Positions 35,393 to 49,921 are shown, numbered from the stretch's first letter. The stretch is 64,000 bases of DNA from Sclerurus mexicanus (GCA_013396755.1 VWZF01002521.1:457193-521192); one strand, 5' to 3'. Program-made: numbers and translations. The notes: a model not told the origin generated them from the sequence alone.

Positions 35393-37100
35393 AGGGAAGG
35401 GTGTTTATTCACCTTCCAGTGAAATTTCTGTTCCCCTTCAGCTTGTGGGGTGGGCACTGTACACTGTACGTCAGTGATCAGTCTGTGGAATGCTATTTGC
35501 ATCAGTCACTGAAGCATATAAGAAGAAATTGTCTCGTACTCCAGCAGTGTCCCATCAGATACACCATTCTCTATAACTGTCTTGTCTCCGCTGCATCCCT
35601 GGGCCAGATATGCCCCTCTGTGAGGGAGTGCAGAGGAGAGCAGGGATCAGGGAGGCAGGTGCCCTTCCCGTACTATAATGCTTTGTCTTTAACAGCGCTA
35701 GTTGGAAAACAGCCTGGAATAAATGGGTCTGGCAGAAGTGCTGGGGAGGAGGAGACTGTTACCACCTTCTGTGGGAGGCAATGTCCCCTCAGGGCTCTCT
35801 CTAGGAGGGGGCTCCTTTCTCACACCTCTGCAGGCTGGAAGGTAATGGGCTGCTTTCGTCAGAGGTCTTAGCCTTTTCCCATCAGAAATGAATCTCAAAT
35901 CCTGTGTAGCAGCCCTGACACAATTTTCTGGGGAACGTCTTCCTAGGTTATTGTCAGTCTCTGGCTTGACCCCTTGTAACTCAGTCAGCTTGGAAAGGGA
36001 TATGTAGGGCACCGTACCAAAGCACTTGCACAGCTGCTCTTGCAGCATTTCTGGCACTTAGAGCCATCAGCAAAATCTGCCATTTGAACTGAAACTTTCC
36101 ATGTCTGCTTTTTAGCCTTGGGGCAATTTTTTTTTATTCTATTTATTTAAGTTTAAAGGTGAATCATTCAACCATATTTGAGCTACCAGAATGTAAAGAG
36201 AATACAGGCAAATAGTCTTCTGTATGAAAATAATTCATAAATTACGAGACGCTCTGTGAGGAGGTGCTGGGTTGACTGGAAAGCTGTAATTAACTGGCTA
36301 GAAGTGGGATGCAGCCTGCCTTGATTCACATGCATCCCACAGCGTGGGAGTCCTTCAGTTGGAGCCCCACTTGTTTCTCACTGCCTGACAAAGTCCAGCA
36401 GCCCGACTGCTTGTGTTCTCTCATCTTCCTGAATTCCCCCCAGTGGTCTTTTCTTTTTGCTGGCAGATGCAGTGGTGATTGTACAGTTGTATCTTGCATA
36501 ATGATTGGGGAATTAACAGATCTCCCTTTCAGAGTTTGCTCCAGCAGGTCATGTTTTGTCTCTCCAAGACATTTCTTTTCGTCTCCTCCCGCCAGTATAT
36601 TGTGTCTAAATTACAGGACAATTTTCCCAATATAGTATTTTCTGAGAGATAGAAATGTCTGTTTGTCCTCTTCATATAAAGCCAGTGATTAATGGACAAA
36701 GAAAATTGTTTATGCTTTGCTTCTCATACTATTTAGAAACACTGACTGTATATTCTCAGAAAGTGAAAGTGATACCACTTCTTCAATTCTGATTGGCACT
36801 GAAATGTAGCATCGAGGGCATTTAGGACCAGTATTTGCAATATTGAAATCTAATTTTAACCCCTTAGTTTATAAAATGTTACCAGTAGTTGAAGTCCTTG
36901 CTGATTCTGCAAAGCCCAGCAGAAAGCCCATGTAGCTGAAGCAAAGGAATGAGTGGTGTTTTGGCTGAGCAGATCCACACAGGTCCCCACTGGATATTGA
37001 AGAGGTGAAACTCCCAGTTCACTGCATGGAAGGAGTGCAGAATTTCTGGGAATGTCAATTGCATTTGTAAATAGGCATCATCTTTCCAACTTGGCTGCTT

Positions 37101-37268
37101 TCACAGAATCATAGAACAGCCCAGGTTGGAAGGAATATCAAAAGACTGTCTGATCCAACCTTTCATAGGAAAGGGAGTCCAGATGAGATAGTCTACCACG
37201 CTGTCCAGTGACATCTTGAAAACATAGTGTGATGGGAGCTCTGCTGTGTCCCTGGAGAGGTTGCTGCA
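37101..37268 (-). mobile_element. CR1 LINE 3' end, reverse orientation, diverged
   Basis: It begins TCACAGAATCATAGAAC, then 'CCCAGGTTGGAAGGAATATC' and 'CTGATCCAACCTTTCATAGG', the standard inverted CR1 tail. Similarity fades near 37268 after 'CCCTGGAGAGGTTGCTGCAG'. It is short and diverged. Confidence 0.85.
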
Positions 37269-40200
37269 GTGAATTATTTTTCTTCACAAGGAGCCACATG
37301 GAGATTATTACAAGGGACAGTGGGTAAAAGTTGCACCAGGAGAGGTTTCATCTCAACATAAGAAATTTAATTTTTAGTTACATGCATTAGCTAACCATAT
37401 GCATGTTTAGAAAGCCTGTGTTTATTCCAGTTCTACTCACTAAGCTGTTTCTGAGCAATAGATCAATCCCTGTAAGTTTTGCAAGCTTGCTGGTGTGAGA
37501 TGTCTGGTGGGAATTGGATCCCTTCCCTTCAGTGTGCTTTGTCTTTAGTCCTGCCCTTACTACTTGAAATGGCATGATTTTTCCACTCCAATACTTTTTT
37601 TTTCTCACAGTCAGTTACAAGCTGGGATGATACAGGGTCCTGCATTTTTGTGCACATGAACCTTGCTCTGATCCTCACTGGAGATAAGCCCTTCTTAAAA
37701 AAAGGGAAGTTGTGAGATACATGCAGGAGGCAGGAGTGGAAGAGCTGGACTAAGCGTCTCTCTTCTGAAGAATGGTTATTATCCCTATAGAGATACTATG
37801 CATTGTGTAGAGTGGTGTCCAGTATTTAAGGAGAGATGTGCAGACACGGGCAGCAACCCACATCCTTCCCCAGCACAGTGAACCCTTTGTGGTAACATCA
37901 CAGGAAAACAGAGTGTTGCCTTCACAGGAGAGCTCCAGGAGTGCCCGTGTCCCTGCGAGCTCACCCTGCTGGTGTGTCATGGTGGCTGGCGTGACCTAGA
38001 AAGCAGCCAGCTGTGGTGGGTGCCAGAGTTCTTCAGGGAGCCCCCACCAGGGCTCAGGCCAGGAGCTGGGCAGGCAGGGCAGATCTGCGGGAAGAGGAAG
38101 AAGGGCAGCCACCAGCCAGGGAAGCTTGTGCCTCTCCTGCCCACCTTTGGCTGTGGCAAAGGTGTGTTGGTTAAGTTGTACCAAGAGTTGCTGAAGTGTT
38201 TCAGAAATGAAAGTGTGTGGCAATTTTATACCTCCTGGCTTCAGCTTAGCGCTCATGTGAGGTTGTTCCCCAGGCTGTCACTTCTTCAGGGTGCAACTTT
38301 CAGAGGACCCCAAGTAACCTTTTGGAAAAGGCATTAAAAAAACTGAGGACAATCTTTCTACTCTTTCAGTTTGAACAATGTACGGTTTTCACAGCCTGAA
38401 GAATTATTCTTATTTTCTTTTGTGAGTGTCTGCTGTAAATAGTGTTATTTTGGAAGAAGGAATGTTCATGCACTTTCTGTGTCTATTTATGCTTTCTGCA
38501 TACTACTTCCCAGACTTGTGTGTGGTATTTTAAGGTTTATTACCTCCCACTGTTGATATGTCTGTGCTGCCTTGCTGAATTCAGCTGGTGCCTGTTGGCT
38601 TCGTTGCATGTTTCCAAAAATACAAACTTAAGAACAACAAGATTAAAAAAAAAAGTGTCAAAAGGAAGTAGTGGCAGTATGCTTAGATACATACACTGTG
38701 CTACTAACAACAGTGAACACTAAATGTACAGCACTTTTCAGCTACTCAGCCTCATCATATGTTGGAGCTCTGTCTGCCTGAGTGCTTTCTAACTTGTTCT
38801 TTCTGTTTCTTCATGCTTCCCTGGATTCAGAGAGAGGTAAATTATTTTCATTTTTCCATTTTCATGTTTATCCTCCCAGCATGCACTAAACAATGTTGTA
38901 TTGGTGTGCTTGTATCAGTGAACAGAAGCTCAATTTCAGTGAGTAAATTTCTACCTCTGTGTCACCTTTTCACCTTACTATTAACAGAATTGCCAAGTTG
39001 GTTAGTTTGATTTTTTTCCAGGTCCCAAACCCTCAAATACTAGAACAGTTTAAAATCGTGTGATGCAGATGGTTTTAATATTTTCTTCTGGTGTTTGAGA
39101 TTAAAATTTAGATGATGTTGCTCTCTGGAATCTGAAATGCAAGACAGTAGTATTAAAATCCCACCTTTTATTTAAAAATTTGAAAAAACATGATACTAAG
39201 AGCAGGGGATTTAAGAGCTAACTTTAGCAAGCATTGGAAATGTCACTGTTTATTTCCTATTTGTGGTATTTGTTTCAGGTCTATGTGGATTGCTCACTTG
39301 TCTTTCAAGTTTGAAGAAAAGTTTGTTTGATTTGTTTGGATGTACAAAGGGATCGTTTGGAATTCTCTACAATGCTTCCTGTCTCATGGGAGAGCAGACA
39401 GTACGGCATTGTAGTCAGGTGCTTTGCAGCACAAGGGCTGCAGCCACTCCAAAGGCTCTTAGCAATAGAATTGCATCCCTCAGATGAGATTTGGGGTTTG
39501 TTTGCTCTTCTAAATTGCAAAAACTTGAAAGTGGGACTGAGTGGAAGGAACATGGTTTAGACATGTGGACCATTCCTCATGTTTGCTTTGTGGAATATAA
39601 TGGGAATGATTTCCAGGCTTGACTGTTTATCAATTCTTTAGGCAGTGCTGGCTTAGGGAAACGTTTGAACTTTCTTGATTATGGTTTTGCAATCTAATGT
39701 AGGTTTCATGTATGTGGGAAGCTATGATCCTCCCAGCCTAACACTGGCAGAAGTGTGCTGCAGGCAGATTCGTGGGTAGTGTCTGTGTACAACTGCTGTG
39801 TTCTTTGTCTGAATAACAGAGAAGGAAGCATTGCTTATAAAACAAATCACACCAGAGAGATTAACTGTGCTGGTGTAGTCTGCTGTCTTCTTCAGTTAAA
39901 TCTGTAATAGTGTCTAGAGCATCTCAGCTTGATGTATTTCTTTATTAAATCTTTAGATATTCCTTATAAACAGAAGTTCACATCTTCCAATTAGATCTGG
40001 AAGAGAGAAGCATTGTCAAAAAACATTAATAACATTAATATGTCAAGGTCAAACTTACAGGATCTGCTGCAAACAGGCTGTTCAGAGGTTCACAGGTATA
40101 ATAGCACATTCATTTTCTTAAAGGAAGTTCAGGATTCATCAGAAATGCTAGACTGGCCATCCTGAGGAGTTAAACCACCACTTTGCAATGCTGCAAAAGA

Positions 40201-43200
40201 GAAGCAGCAACTCTAATGACCTTGACAAATTGACTTATGTGTGTGCCTTTTCCTTGAAAACTGCTGCATGGGGAGGAAGGCAAGCCCCTGCCTGTGCACG
40301 TTTCAAGAATGCTGTGAAGCAATTAAGGAAAAAAAAAACCACCATGAAAAATTTGTTGTGATCAAGTCCACGATCAGTGAATTTCATGTGGCCTGTCCTA
40401 GGAGTTCTATCTTTTTTTTAAGTCCGTTCATAGAACAAGCAGAGGTCTAAACTGCTGGTGGATTTTTTGGCTTGCCATGTCTGTCTAGCAGTTGGTGAGC
40501 AGCAGTAATCCCCGCCTGACCCCCAAGCACCTGCAGGATGTGACATACTGTTAGCTGTGCCCCCTTGGGCTGCTGGTCCTACAGGAGCACAGATTCCTTG
40601 GCCATGTGATTGTGAGCTGAGGCTAGAAAGAAGAACCAGCATGGAATATACATCTTAGCTGTACAATCTGTACTGTTGTCACTGTGCTAACAATGCTCGT
40701 GGATCTGGAGAGCTCAGGTACAGAATTGTGCTTTGACATGACTCCTGTCAGTGCATATCTGTGGCCCTTTGCAGGAATGGAATCCAGCCCTTGGTAGCAG
40801 AAAGGGAAATTATTTGTAACCTCTCAGAGGCACCTTTCTGGCTAGTGAGGCAGTGGTGGCAAGGCTGACAGGACTCCTGTCCCCACACAGACAGGAGGAG
40901 GTGGTGAGCAGCGCTGAGACCTGGAAAGTGTGTCTGGGGGACTGGCTTCTGCAGCTTCATGAGGATCAGGCTGCAGGAGGGAAATTGGAGTGAAAGTCAT
41001 GCAAATGCTGTCAGGGTTGGAAGCGCTGGGCTCTGAAGGGCTGTGCTGGGTATCGGAGGTATCAGCTCTGAGAGGATTTTAACAAATTTTGGAAGCGTGC
41101 AGAACTGTGGCAATGATAAGACATCAAAGGAAAACCAGCAGCTGTGAGTTTTAGGGCCGCCAGATTAAAGTCTCCAAGTATCACACAAAAGTAGCCATAG
41201 CTCCTCCTTGAGAGTTAGCAAATGACATTATCAAGGAATGAAGCAAACAGCCTTTCAGCAGGAGATAATTTGCCCTACAAACTTTATGCGTGAATTAGAA
41301 AAACAAGCTGCACTCTGTCAATGCCAGACCATTTGAGGAGAATTTAATAAATGCAGAACTGATGTTTGCTGCAAGGAAGTCCATTTTCAAGTTGTGTGAG
41401 AACTGAAGTAAGAAAAGTCTTCAAATAATTTTTGCTTGGAGAGGGCATTTTAACTAGTTGGATCAAAAATTAAATGTCCAGAGTAATGTAGCCATGGCCA
41501 AGTGTGCCATCCTGGGTTGTAGCTGGGGAACAGTCAAAGAGGTGTAGGAGCTCTGTGAGGTGGAGCAGTTGGAGTGAAAAAAAATTGCAAGGCTTGCATG
41601 TGTGTCTAGGATTGCCAGCAACTATCAGAAATATAAGGAAAATTCCTTCTTCCCCACATCTCTTCAAGCTCTGATCACTGAGGAGAGAAGAGTACATGTT
41701 ATTCTTACACACTGTGACTGTTTAAGAGAAATCGGAAGAAGACTCTTGGGAGTAGTTATTTTAATTCCTCCTCATCCAGAATTTGATTCCAAAGTGGTTG
41801 GTGTATAGTCACTTGAAGAAGCGACTGTGGGTTTCATGTGGAGGTTGTGGAAGGGAGAAACAGGTTTTACTCAGTATCTGTCTGGTATCTGGTAGGTGAA
41901 ATGGAAGTCAGAAAGTCCTCAGTAAATCTCGTACAAACAGATTCTGCAGATTTTGTGAATGCTGCTTGTTTCATCTAGTTATGGTTTCTTACCTTTGGGT
42001 TTTTCTCCCTAACTTTGCAAGTTCCTTGATGTGAGGCTAATAAAAAGACAAGTGAACTGAACAGAGTCACAGATTTCATTTCAGCTATAAATCATTCCCC
42101 TTTCTCCTATGTAAAAGGACATTCTGGATAAAAAAAATCCAAAATCCAGAGCATCTGTAATTTCTGTCATATGTATTTACTGCAGGGTTTCTTGCACCTC
42201 ATTTTCTCTGCCATTCGTGATAGAATATTTGTGTGTCATGGAAAAACCCCATCTAAGCATGGTGTTGATGACATTATATTTATCTGCTTTTCTTGTGTAT
42301 CTCCTCCCACTTCTCTTGCTTTTCTCCTTCTCTGCTCATTTATTCTGCTTTCATGGATGTTCATGTCTTGACAGCCTCCTGCCAAGTGCCTCTGACCCCG
42401 CTCTGCTCTAGCGGTGGCTGCTCTCCCCTTTTTTCTTCATGCTGGTCAGCTGTTAGTAGGAAAGCAAAGTGAAGCCTGAAGGTTATAGCCTCGGGAGGTG
42501 GTTTCCCCACAGCCTGGTGCTGTGTGCTCTGTGATCCTATGGTTGCGGCAGTCTATACACTGGTACAGAGAAATCTGTCATCTTCTGTAGGCTACTCTGG
42601 ATGAATTTCAATCAATTTAAAGCCAAACCCAGAGAATATAATTTTCTGGTTCAAGGATTCTTGTTACAATTTGTAATACATAAATCTATAAAGCAATTTT
42701 CATTTTCCTGCATGTGTATCACTCTAATATAGTTGTTTTAAATAGCAATTTAATATCAATTGATAAGGGTAAGAAATTTTATTTCAGACTTAATGGCTAG
42801 GTTGGGTTAACCAAAAAACAAACAAAAAAGAAGGATTAATGCAATTCTGTATTCTTCTACAGTCTTTGAAGAAATAAGTTTATAGTGAGAAGGTAGTGGA
42901 GGATGTGCTGCTCTTTCAGGCTGTATGTAATTGGGATGCCTCCTAGGACTTTAGCCTAATAGTGGCAAATGGTTATAACTGCTACTTAAACAGGACACCA
43001 TTAGCATAAATTGCTTTTAATGTGATTATGTTCATCCAAGGTTGAGCAGCTAAGTGATGCTTAGCCAGGTGTTAAATAGGTATGGCTATCTAAGGTTTAG
43101 TCAATTACTGTAGACATTTGCCAATTAAAGAGAGTAAAAGGGCAAATAAAAATTAAATTCCCTTCTACTTAGCGCCTTACATTGTCTTAGCAACTCTCAA

Positions 43201-45027
43201 AATTGCTTTTTAAAATGTCTTTCTCTAGTCCTATACTCATTCAAAATAAAGACATTTTAACTGTTCAGCAGAACCGGTTTTACCTACTCTTGCAGCAAAA
43301 TAATTCTTATCTATTTTTCTGGGTTTCTAGCTTGTTTTCAGAATACTGATTTATATCCAATTCCTGTAACTGGAAAGATATTAGTGGATCATATAGTACA
43401 TATGCAAATGGTTAAAAAACCCTAAAAATTACCTATTATGCAGTACTTCTTCTCCATAATCCTGTATCAACAGAAGTGGTGCACTTGTGCTATGAAGTTT
43501 GAAGAGTATACAGCTTTTTTTTGCAATATTATTAGCCCACCAAACACCTTGCTTCTCTACCCTCTGACATGGAATGAAATTTTATCAGGAGCTATTGTTC
43601 AGATCCCACAGATTTCACGTGCACACATACCCTGTGGAGACAGAGAAGGCTCCAGCTGGATGAGATGTCATCTGTTAACCCTGTGCTAGCTTTGTATTCA
43701 GTGATGGGCTTTGTAATGGCTTTTTGATTTCTTTTTTTGCTTGTTTTTCCAGTGTAAAGACAGGGAAGTGGTAAGGCGAGGCATTTGCCCTTTTCCATAA
43801 ATTTCTATTGCAAACACGTTACTTTGCACTTCTTCATTATCGAAGGGGCCTGTTGCACATAAATCTCACTTAAATGTTAATCAGCTTCAAGTGAGCTGCA
43901 GCTTGAAGGTTTATAGATGAAGCAACCCAGAAGGGATGTGAAGTGAAAGAAGAATCAGAGAGCAGTTTTCTGGCTTATTTGTGATTCAAGACTTTGGACA
44001 AATAAGAAGCTGTTCCATTGTGGTCTTGCGTAGGGAAACAAAACTTTTCCTAAGTTTGTTATTGTTGCTGCAGGAAGCAGATACACCGAAATCCCCCAAG
44101 CCCACCTTTGTTCTCCGAGAGGGAGTGTGGAGCTTGGTTTTCCGAGTGCCTAGAAATGTCTGAAGCAAGGCTGCAGGGCTTCTGCTGGCATTGGAGGAGC
44201 CAAGTGCCACCAGCCTGTGTGCCCATCTCCAGGCCTTGGATGCTGGATGCCATGCAGGGCCACTCATGGGAGCGCACATAGGCATCTAGGTGACTTCCAT
44301 GAATTAATGAAATCAGCAGTACTGTTTGTGCACTGTCAGAATGGGGAAGGATGGTTTGTGTGCTAATTGTGATTGATCATTTGAAAACAAATGGTGCTGG
44401 CAAGGTTATGCTTGATGCAGTACCGCAGGTTTTGAAGAACTCACATTTCATACTCTGTCTCAGTAGATATACAGATGCAGGCCCTGATCATCTAAAGGGG
44501 TATGTATATTCATAAGCCGTGAATGTAATTAGCTGATATACTTTGTTCAAGGTGTTCAGGTACTTAAAGTGACACACTGGTGTGTGAGTCTGAAACAGCA
44601 TCATGAGGGTTTTATTAGCTCTCAATACTTGAAACTGATGCATTGGCTAATGTTTCATTTTCTTCTGTAATTGTGCTATATAGCCTTGTTTATGATTGCA
44701 TACCATTACAAGCAGAAATATTTACAGATGCTGCAGGACCAAGTGCTGGAGAGGCTCAGCAGAAGTGCTGTGTGCAGCACAGAAGTATTGAGGCACTGCT
44801 TGTGGAGCCAAGGCATGGGCCAGGTGCTCCTGACAGCAACTTCCCAGCACCCACCAACAATCCCGTGAGTGGGAAGTGGCATTTCTGGCACTTCTACAAG
44901 GTGACTCCATGTGAGTGGAATTTCACAGGAATTTCACAGACAGCCCTGCTTTCTCGCAGCCTCATGGGCTTTCCAGGCCGCATGCTGGAGACTTTGCTGC
45001 AAACAGCAGAGCATCAGCTTCTTCAGC

Positions 45028-45399
45028 AAGAACTCCCAGTATCAGTACAGTCTGGGGGATGAAGGGATTGAGAGCAGCCCTGCTCAGAAGGACTTGGAGG
45101 TGCTGGTGGATGAGAGCAATGTGCACTTACAGCCAAGAAAGCAAAAGAAATTCTGAGCTGTGTCAAAAGAAACATGGCCAGCAGGTTGAGGGAGTTGATT
45201 CTCCCTCTCTACTCTGCTCTTGGGAGACCCCACCTGGAGCACTGTGCCCAGCTCTGGGATCCTCAGCACAGGAAACACATGGACCTGTGGGAGAAGGTCC
45301 AGAAGAGGGCCACAAAGATGATCAGAGGGCTGGAGCACCTCTGCTGTAAAGACAGGCTGAGAGAGCTGGGGTTGTTCAGCCTGGAGAAGAGGTCTCTGG
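45028..45399 (+). pseudogene. CR1 LINE fragment, 3' side cut by an LTR insertion
   Basis: The forward strand carries CR1 ORF2 C-terminal coding traces: SQYQYSLGDEGIESSPAQKD near 45035-45093, then an LVDES segment. The standard tail region 'GGAGTTGATTCTCCCTCTC', 'CAGAAGAGGGCCACAAAGAT' and 'TTGTTCAGCCTGGAGAAGAG' follows. The CR1 pattern stops at 45399, exactly where the LTR-like element starts (TGTTACAAC), which suggests the LTR inserted into an older CR1. Confidence 0.88.
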
Positions 45400-46110
45400 T
45401 GTTACAACCCACCCCTGAAGGTGGGGTAGCTGAGGTTCTTGTTTATAGATCCCTTTGAGCAAATTCGAGTGAAATGACACTGAATGATCCAGAGTTTCAA
45501 GTGAGAGAGAGAGAGAGAAAGATGGCAGATTTATTTTAGAACAATTTGGTTGCAGTGGAAAGAAGATAATGTAGCTGTTTTGGTTATTATCTATAGAAAT
45601 GTAACAATATAAAAGTATGAAAATATCACTTAGGAAAATATGTAAGGAAAAGAAGGAGAAAAAAAGGGTAAGAGTAGATAGTAGAGAGGAAAGATTACAC
45701 CACATGTGGATCCAGCAGTGAGACTTGATAGTTGCAGTGTAGTTATCCATTGGTCAAAGAGACGGTCACAGTCTTGATCTGTCACAGATGGGGGAAGCCC
45801 ACAAACATAAAGTTTGGTGGGTTAATACACGTTCAGGTGGGAATGCCCAGGTACCTCCCCTGGTGGGTGTAACACTGGATCACGTGCAGTCCTCTGGTGG
45901 AAGGCCCCAGAAATGAGTCTGTGAACACTTTCGGGGGTCTTTGGTTTATGACACCTTCTAAGACATGACCGGTGTTTCTCACATCAGAGCAAGTTGTGCC
46001 CCATCAGAAGGGATGAATACCATCAGGCCTACATGTGAATGTCCCGACACCTCCCCTGAGCCTGGGGAGAGAGGTTTATGCCTGAGCCAGCTGTGTACGG
46101 GAGGACATTG
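45400..46110 (-). mobile_element. Diverged solo LTR, second family, copy 1 (right end uncertain)
   Basis: Several blocks are shared, in the same order, with 52870-54199. These include 'GACACTGAATGAT', 'TTTATTTTA..ACAATTTGGTTGCA', 'TATCTATAG.AATGTAACAATA', 'CCAGCAGTGAGACTTG.TAGTTGCA', 'AAGCCCACAAA', 'ACACTGGATCA' and 'GATGAATACC..CAGGCC'. The left end TGTTACAA parallels TGTTGCAA of copy 2. On the minus strand AATAAA (45530-45535) sits about 130 bases before the element end, as expected for an LTR R/U5 boundary read from that strand. A (GA)n run lies at 45503-45519. Similarity fades after about 46110, so the minus-strand start is truncated or too diverged to see. Confidence 0.6.
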
Positions 46111-49100
46111 ACATGGCAGGACTAAAGTGGCAGGTGAGCTCCCTTGTCACCTGCAGTGTCTCACTAAAGATACCACATCCATAACACTCATCAGACTCCT
46201 CCCTGCCCTCACCACAGGTCTTAGCATTCAAAGTGATTACTGAGCTGGGCTCTGTGCAATGGCTCATTCATTTGGCTGTCATTAGCCTTGCAGGAACAGA
46301 GAAATGATCTTACCCAAAAGCATGCAAGCTAATTACTGTTCATGATGCCCCTCCACATTGGTCTCCTTTGATCAGAGAAGTAAATTTAGACTTGAGAGAA
46401 AAACTTAAGGCTCAGCAGGCTGCCCCCAGTTCACCTCTCTGCTTTTAAAATGCTGTTGAAATACTTCTACTGAAGATGTTTCCCACTTATGGAGCATAGT
46501 TATGAGTTGTGTTCCTTTACAACCAAAATCTTTGATCCTAACAAAATTCGGTCTTCTAGTTTAACAGACTTTTAATTGTTTGACTCATTTTTATCTCTGC
46601 AGTCCTTTGAGTCCTACCTCCACTGGGAGATTACATGCTGACTAAACACCTTTAGTATTATCTTACAGATTCCCTTAAGACTGAAAATCCTTGCAGTTGA
46701 GCTTGGATCTCAGATAAACTCTCTGCAAGATGAGATCTTCTGTGGCCTCAGAGGTCATCCAGTGTATCAGGGAGGGACCTGGCAGCACAGTGGAGATGCT
46801 CGTCCTGATGTGATCTCCTACAGCACGTTAGTTTATTGAGAAAGCTGTGGTGTGCCAGGGCTCTGATCAAAGGTTGGACCACAGTTTCTTGGACTGTTTC
46901 AAATGGATTTTGCTGGCAATGTGTTATGTCTTCCAAGCCCTAATGACTTGCTTTGGTGGCTTCGTCCCATCATAGCTTTTAGAAACAGTAAAATAAGGTT
47001 CTAACAGAAGGGGCAGGTTATCTTCTGAGTGTGCAACTCCTCTAAGGTGCTGGTCTTACAACTGGAAATCCTTGTATTGTATAGCCTCCTCAGGGTATGC
47101 AGATTTGAACAGGCTTCTGTGCAGTGCAAGCATCTTGGCAAAATAGCACAGAATGCTCTTCGTAGGGTCCTCTTGTAAAGAAATGCATAAATCGCCTGTT
47201 TATTAGTCCTCAAAGGAATAATATTGATTTGACATAAATGCTTGTAAATGGTAATAAATAACGATGTAATGGTCACATAGATGACTTTTCACATTATTTT
47301 AAGTTAGTGCAAATGCAGGCTTCAGCTATTATGTCTGCCCTCTGGAAGAATACACCTTGATCAATAATGAAGTGTGCACAGCAGTCTGCTTGTTAATGCT
47401 CTATGTCTTTACTACCCTGCAAGTCATGGTCACTGTCAGCAAGTTTTTCTTGCATGGAAAGTGAGGGGAAGTCTTAATGAAGTTGTGGTAGAAAATCCAC
47501 GTCTGTTAAGTGAATGATGTTTTCAAATTGCAGTTAAAGTATTTCTAAGGGAAGGTATTTGGACTCAAAAATGTAAAGTCTGTAACTTAGGACATTTAAA
47601 AGATGGCAGCTAAAGCCAAACACATAGAAAACAAAGATCTGAAATGCTTATGATGTTTGGAAATTCCTCACAGCTCTCAAACCAGGCAAGGTCTCTTCAG
47701 AGCTCAGGATATTATATGTGAGACATTGTGAACCTGAGCATTTCTAGAGACCTGCCCCACAGGACTTCCAGGAGAAGCATCAGTAATGTTGAAAGCTTAC
47801 TTCAAAAGGCAAAATTCTCAAAATTTTTCTATGGGGAGCTTGGTTTCATTTTCTTTCCCCATAGCTGCTAATTTTGCATAAACCATAGGTTTTTAGTCGT
47901 ATTATCAGAGTCTAGCTAGGAATCTTCAGGTTGCTTTTGAAACACTAATCTAGGAGGAAAGCATTCTAAAGCAAGTTCTGGCATGTGTACAGATGAGCCA
48001 AAAGCCTTTTTCCAGAAGCAAGATTCCAGCTGGAACTCAGCATCTCGTGATCTTGCAGTACAGCAAAAAGGAACAACAGGCCAAAAGGCTCTCGTGGATG
48101 AAGGTTTTGGGGTCAGTTTGGAGTTAGAAAACTTCGGGGCATCCTCTTTAATAGACAGCACCTTCCTGGATTATTGCCTTATGATTTTTCCTGCAGGTCA
48201 TGAGCAATTGGGTGAAAGACCATCCCTCCCCAGGATGCCTGTATCTTACATGCTGGAGGGCAGTGTTGCAGCCACTGAAAGCCAGTGCAGCCCGTGGGCT
48301 GCATTCCCTCATGCAGAAAGGGTTCAGGTGGCAACACGCTCCATGTGCTGCCTCCTGTCTCTGCTGTGCCCTAGTGTGTGCCATTGCAAGTTGGGATACT
48401 GAGGGATGGAGAGGGGCCTCCAGCTTCACTTTGTTGCTTCATGGTTCTGTCATGTGGAATTGCTTTAAAATCTCATCCCCTTATAGTTTTGTGTGGTTTG
48501 GGGTTTTTTAAGTATTGTTCATCAGGCTTCAGGTTGCAAAGCAGTTAGACGGAATAACCACCTGTACCTGTTACTGAGCAGCCCTTACATTGCAAGGGCT
48601 CATGAAGGACAAAATCTAGTGCAGTTCACTTAGGCCAAGGTACTGCAGGACAGTGTTCACATCTCGTGCAGAGCTGGAAGGACAGCAATCCATCTGCCAC
48701 AGTCTCTCTTTTTCTCCTTGAATAGCCTCGGTATAAAGTTCTTCAATTCACTGGGCATCTAAAATGAATAAAGAAATTGGCCATCCATGCTACATTAGAC
48801 CCTGTTTGGAATATTTACAGACTTTTATAAACAGAAATACTTTAGTTTATATTACGCCTGTGGTTTAGGAGTATCCTTCCTGTCTCTTTATCAGTTAGGA
48901 TCTTGCTGGTAATTATTTATGTGTAAGGCAGAAAGGCATTGAAAAGAGACATCAGGTTTAAGAGGCTGTTGGGAGCTCCAGCTTTGCTTGTCTGGTTTAA
49001 TTACTACTCAGTTAAGGTCTGTCAGGGATGCAAAGTCCCGAGAAATCTGGAGGTAACAGGAGGGTCACAGAGTAGGAATGGGCTGTGGTTGCTTTGAGGA

Positions 49101-49921
49101 CATGAAAAAGCAGAGGTGCAAGGCCAGAGAACAGAGTCTGGTATAGCAAGAATAGCAACCAGGAAAAGCCAGGCTTCTTCCTGACTCAGTATATACAGCT
49201 TCGACTCTTTCAGAAGAGACCCAACTCTTAAGCAGCCAGAGAACAAATAAACCTAAGCCTGGCACTTCCTTCACCCTTGCTAGAAAGCTGTATTGTGCTG
49301 TGGTGACTAGCCAGTACAATGCAGAAGTATCTTTTATAGGGCAGCTTTATTTAACTTTTGAAAAAATAAGGTCAGAAATTTAGGGCAATTAGTGTGAGCA
49401 AAGCTCAGCAGGTTCACATCTCCCTTATGCAACCAGATCTCTAATTACTCTCTGCATATTTTAAACACTTTATACGGTCCTTTGAAATATGACTTTTCTC
49501 TAACTACAATCTTGTATGCTGTTTCTCATTTTTTTAGCAGTTAGGAGCTGTATATATTTTCTGTCTTAAATTGTAATTTTTGCCCCATTTCATCTTCAAT
49601 AAAATATTGAGTAAATTTTCCTATGTATTTACAATTACATTTGGAATTATGGTTTATAGCTTAAGTAAGTTGCATGGTTAGGAAACCATAATGACCTTCT
49701 TAATTATATAGATTAACCACGAAATTTTAGATTTATGTTTCATGGGTAAGCAGTTTATTACATTTGTAGATCTGCTTTGTCTAAGGCCTATGTTTTATTT
49801 TTGAAAGCTGAGGCACACACCTGTTAAATTGAAGTAGGACTTGCTGTTGTAGAGATACTACTGATTCTAATGCCATAATTTGTTTCACTTGTTTCTAATG
49901 TCAGCTTGTTTGTTTTCACAG

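Larger units (their letters stand above)
16481..49921 (+). other. APBB2: APBB2 intron, 33.4 kb, repeat-rich
   Basis: A very long GT-AG intron splitting an arginine codon of PTB1. It contains CR1 fragments (17370, 23901, 37101, 45028), an inverted pair of CR1-related segments (22247 and 35195), a solo LTR (34429), a second-family LTR (45400), an A-rich tract (33201) and a hairpin (32971). A CpG-enriched patch with nearby splice donors lies at 30360-31080. Between these I see AT-rich sequence without recognisable genes. The longest open frame (29906-30436, 176 codons) has no domain, no initiation context and no homolog I know. Confidence 0.85.

Noticed and set aside
35386..35871. 161-codon open frame on the + strand
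   Set aside because: It begins in the CR1-related repeat end and has no recognisable domain. Overlapping frames on both strands reflect a GC-richer patch.
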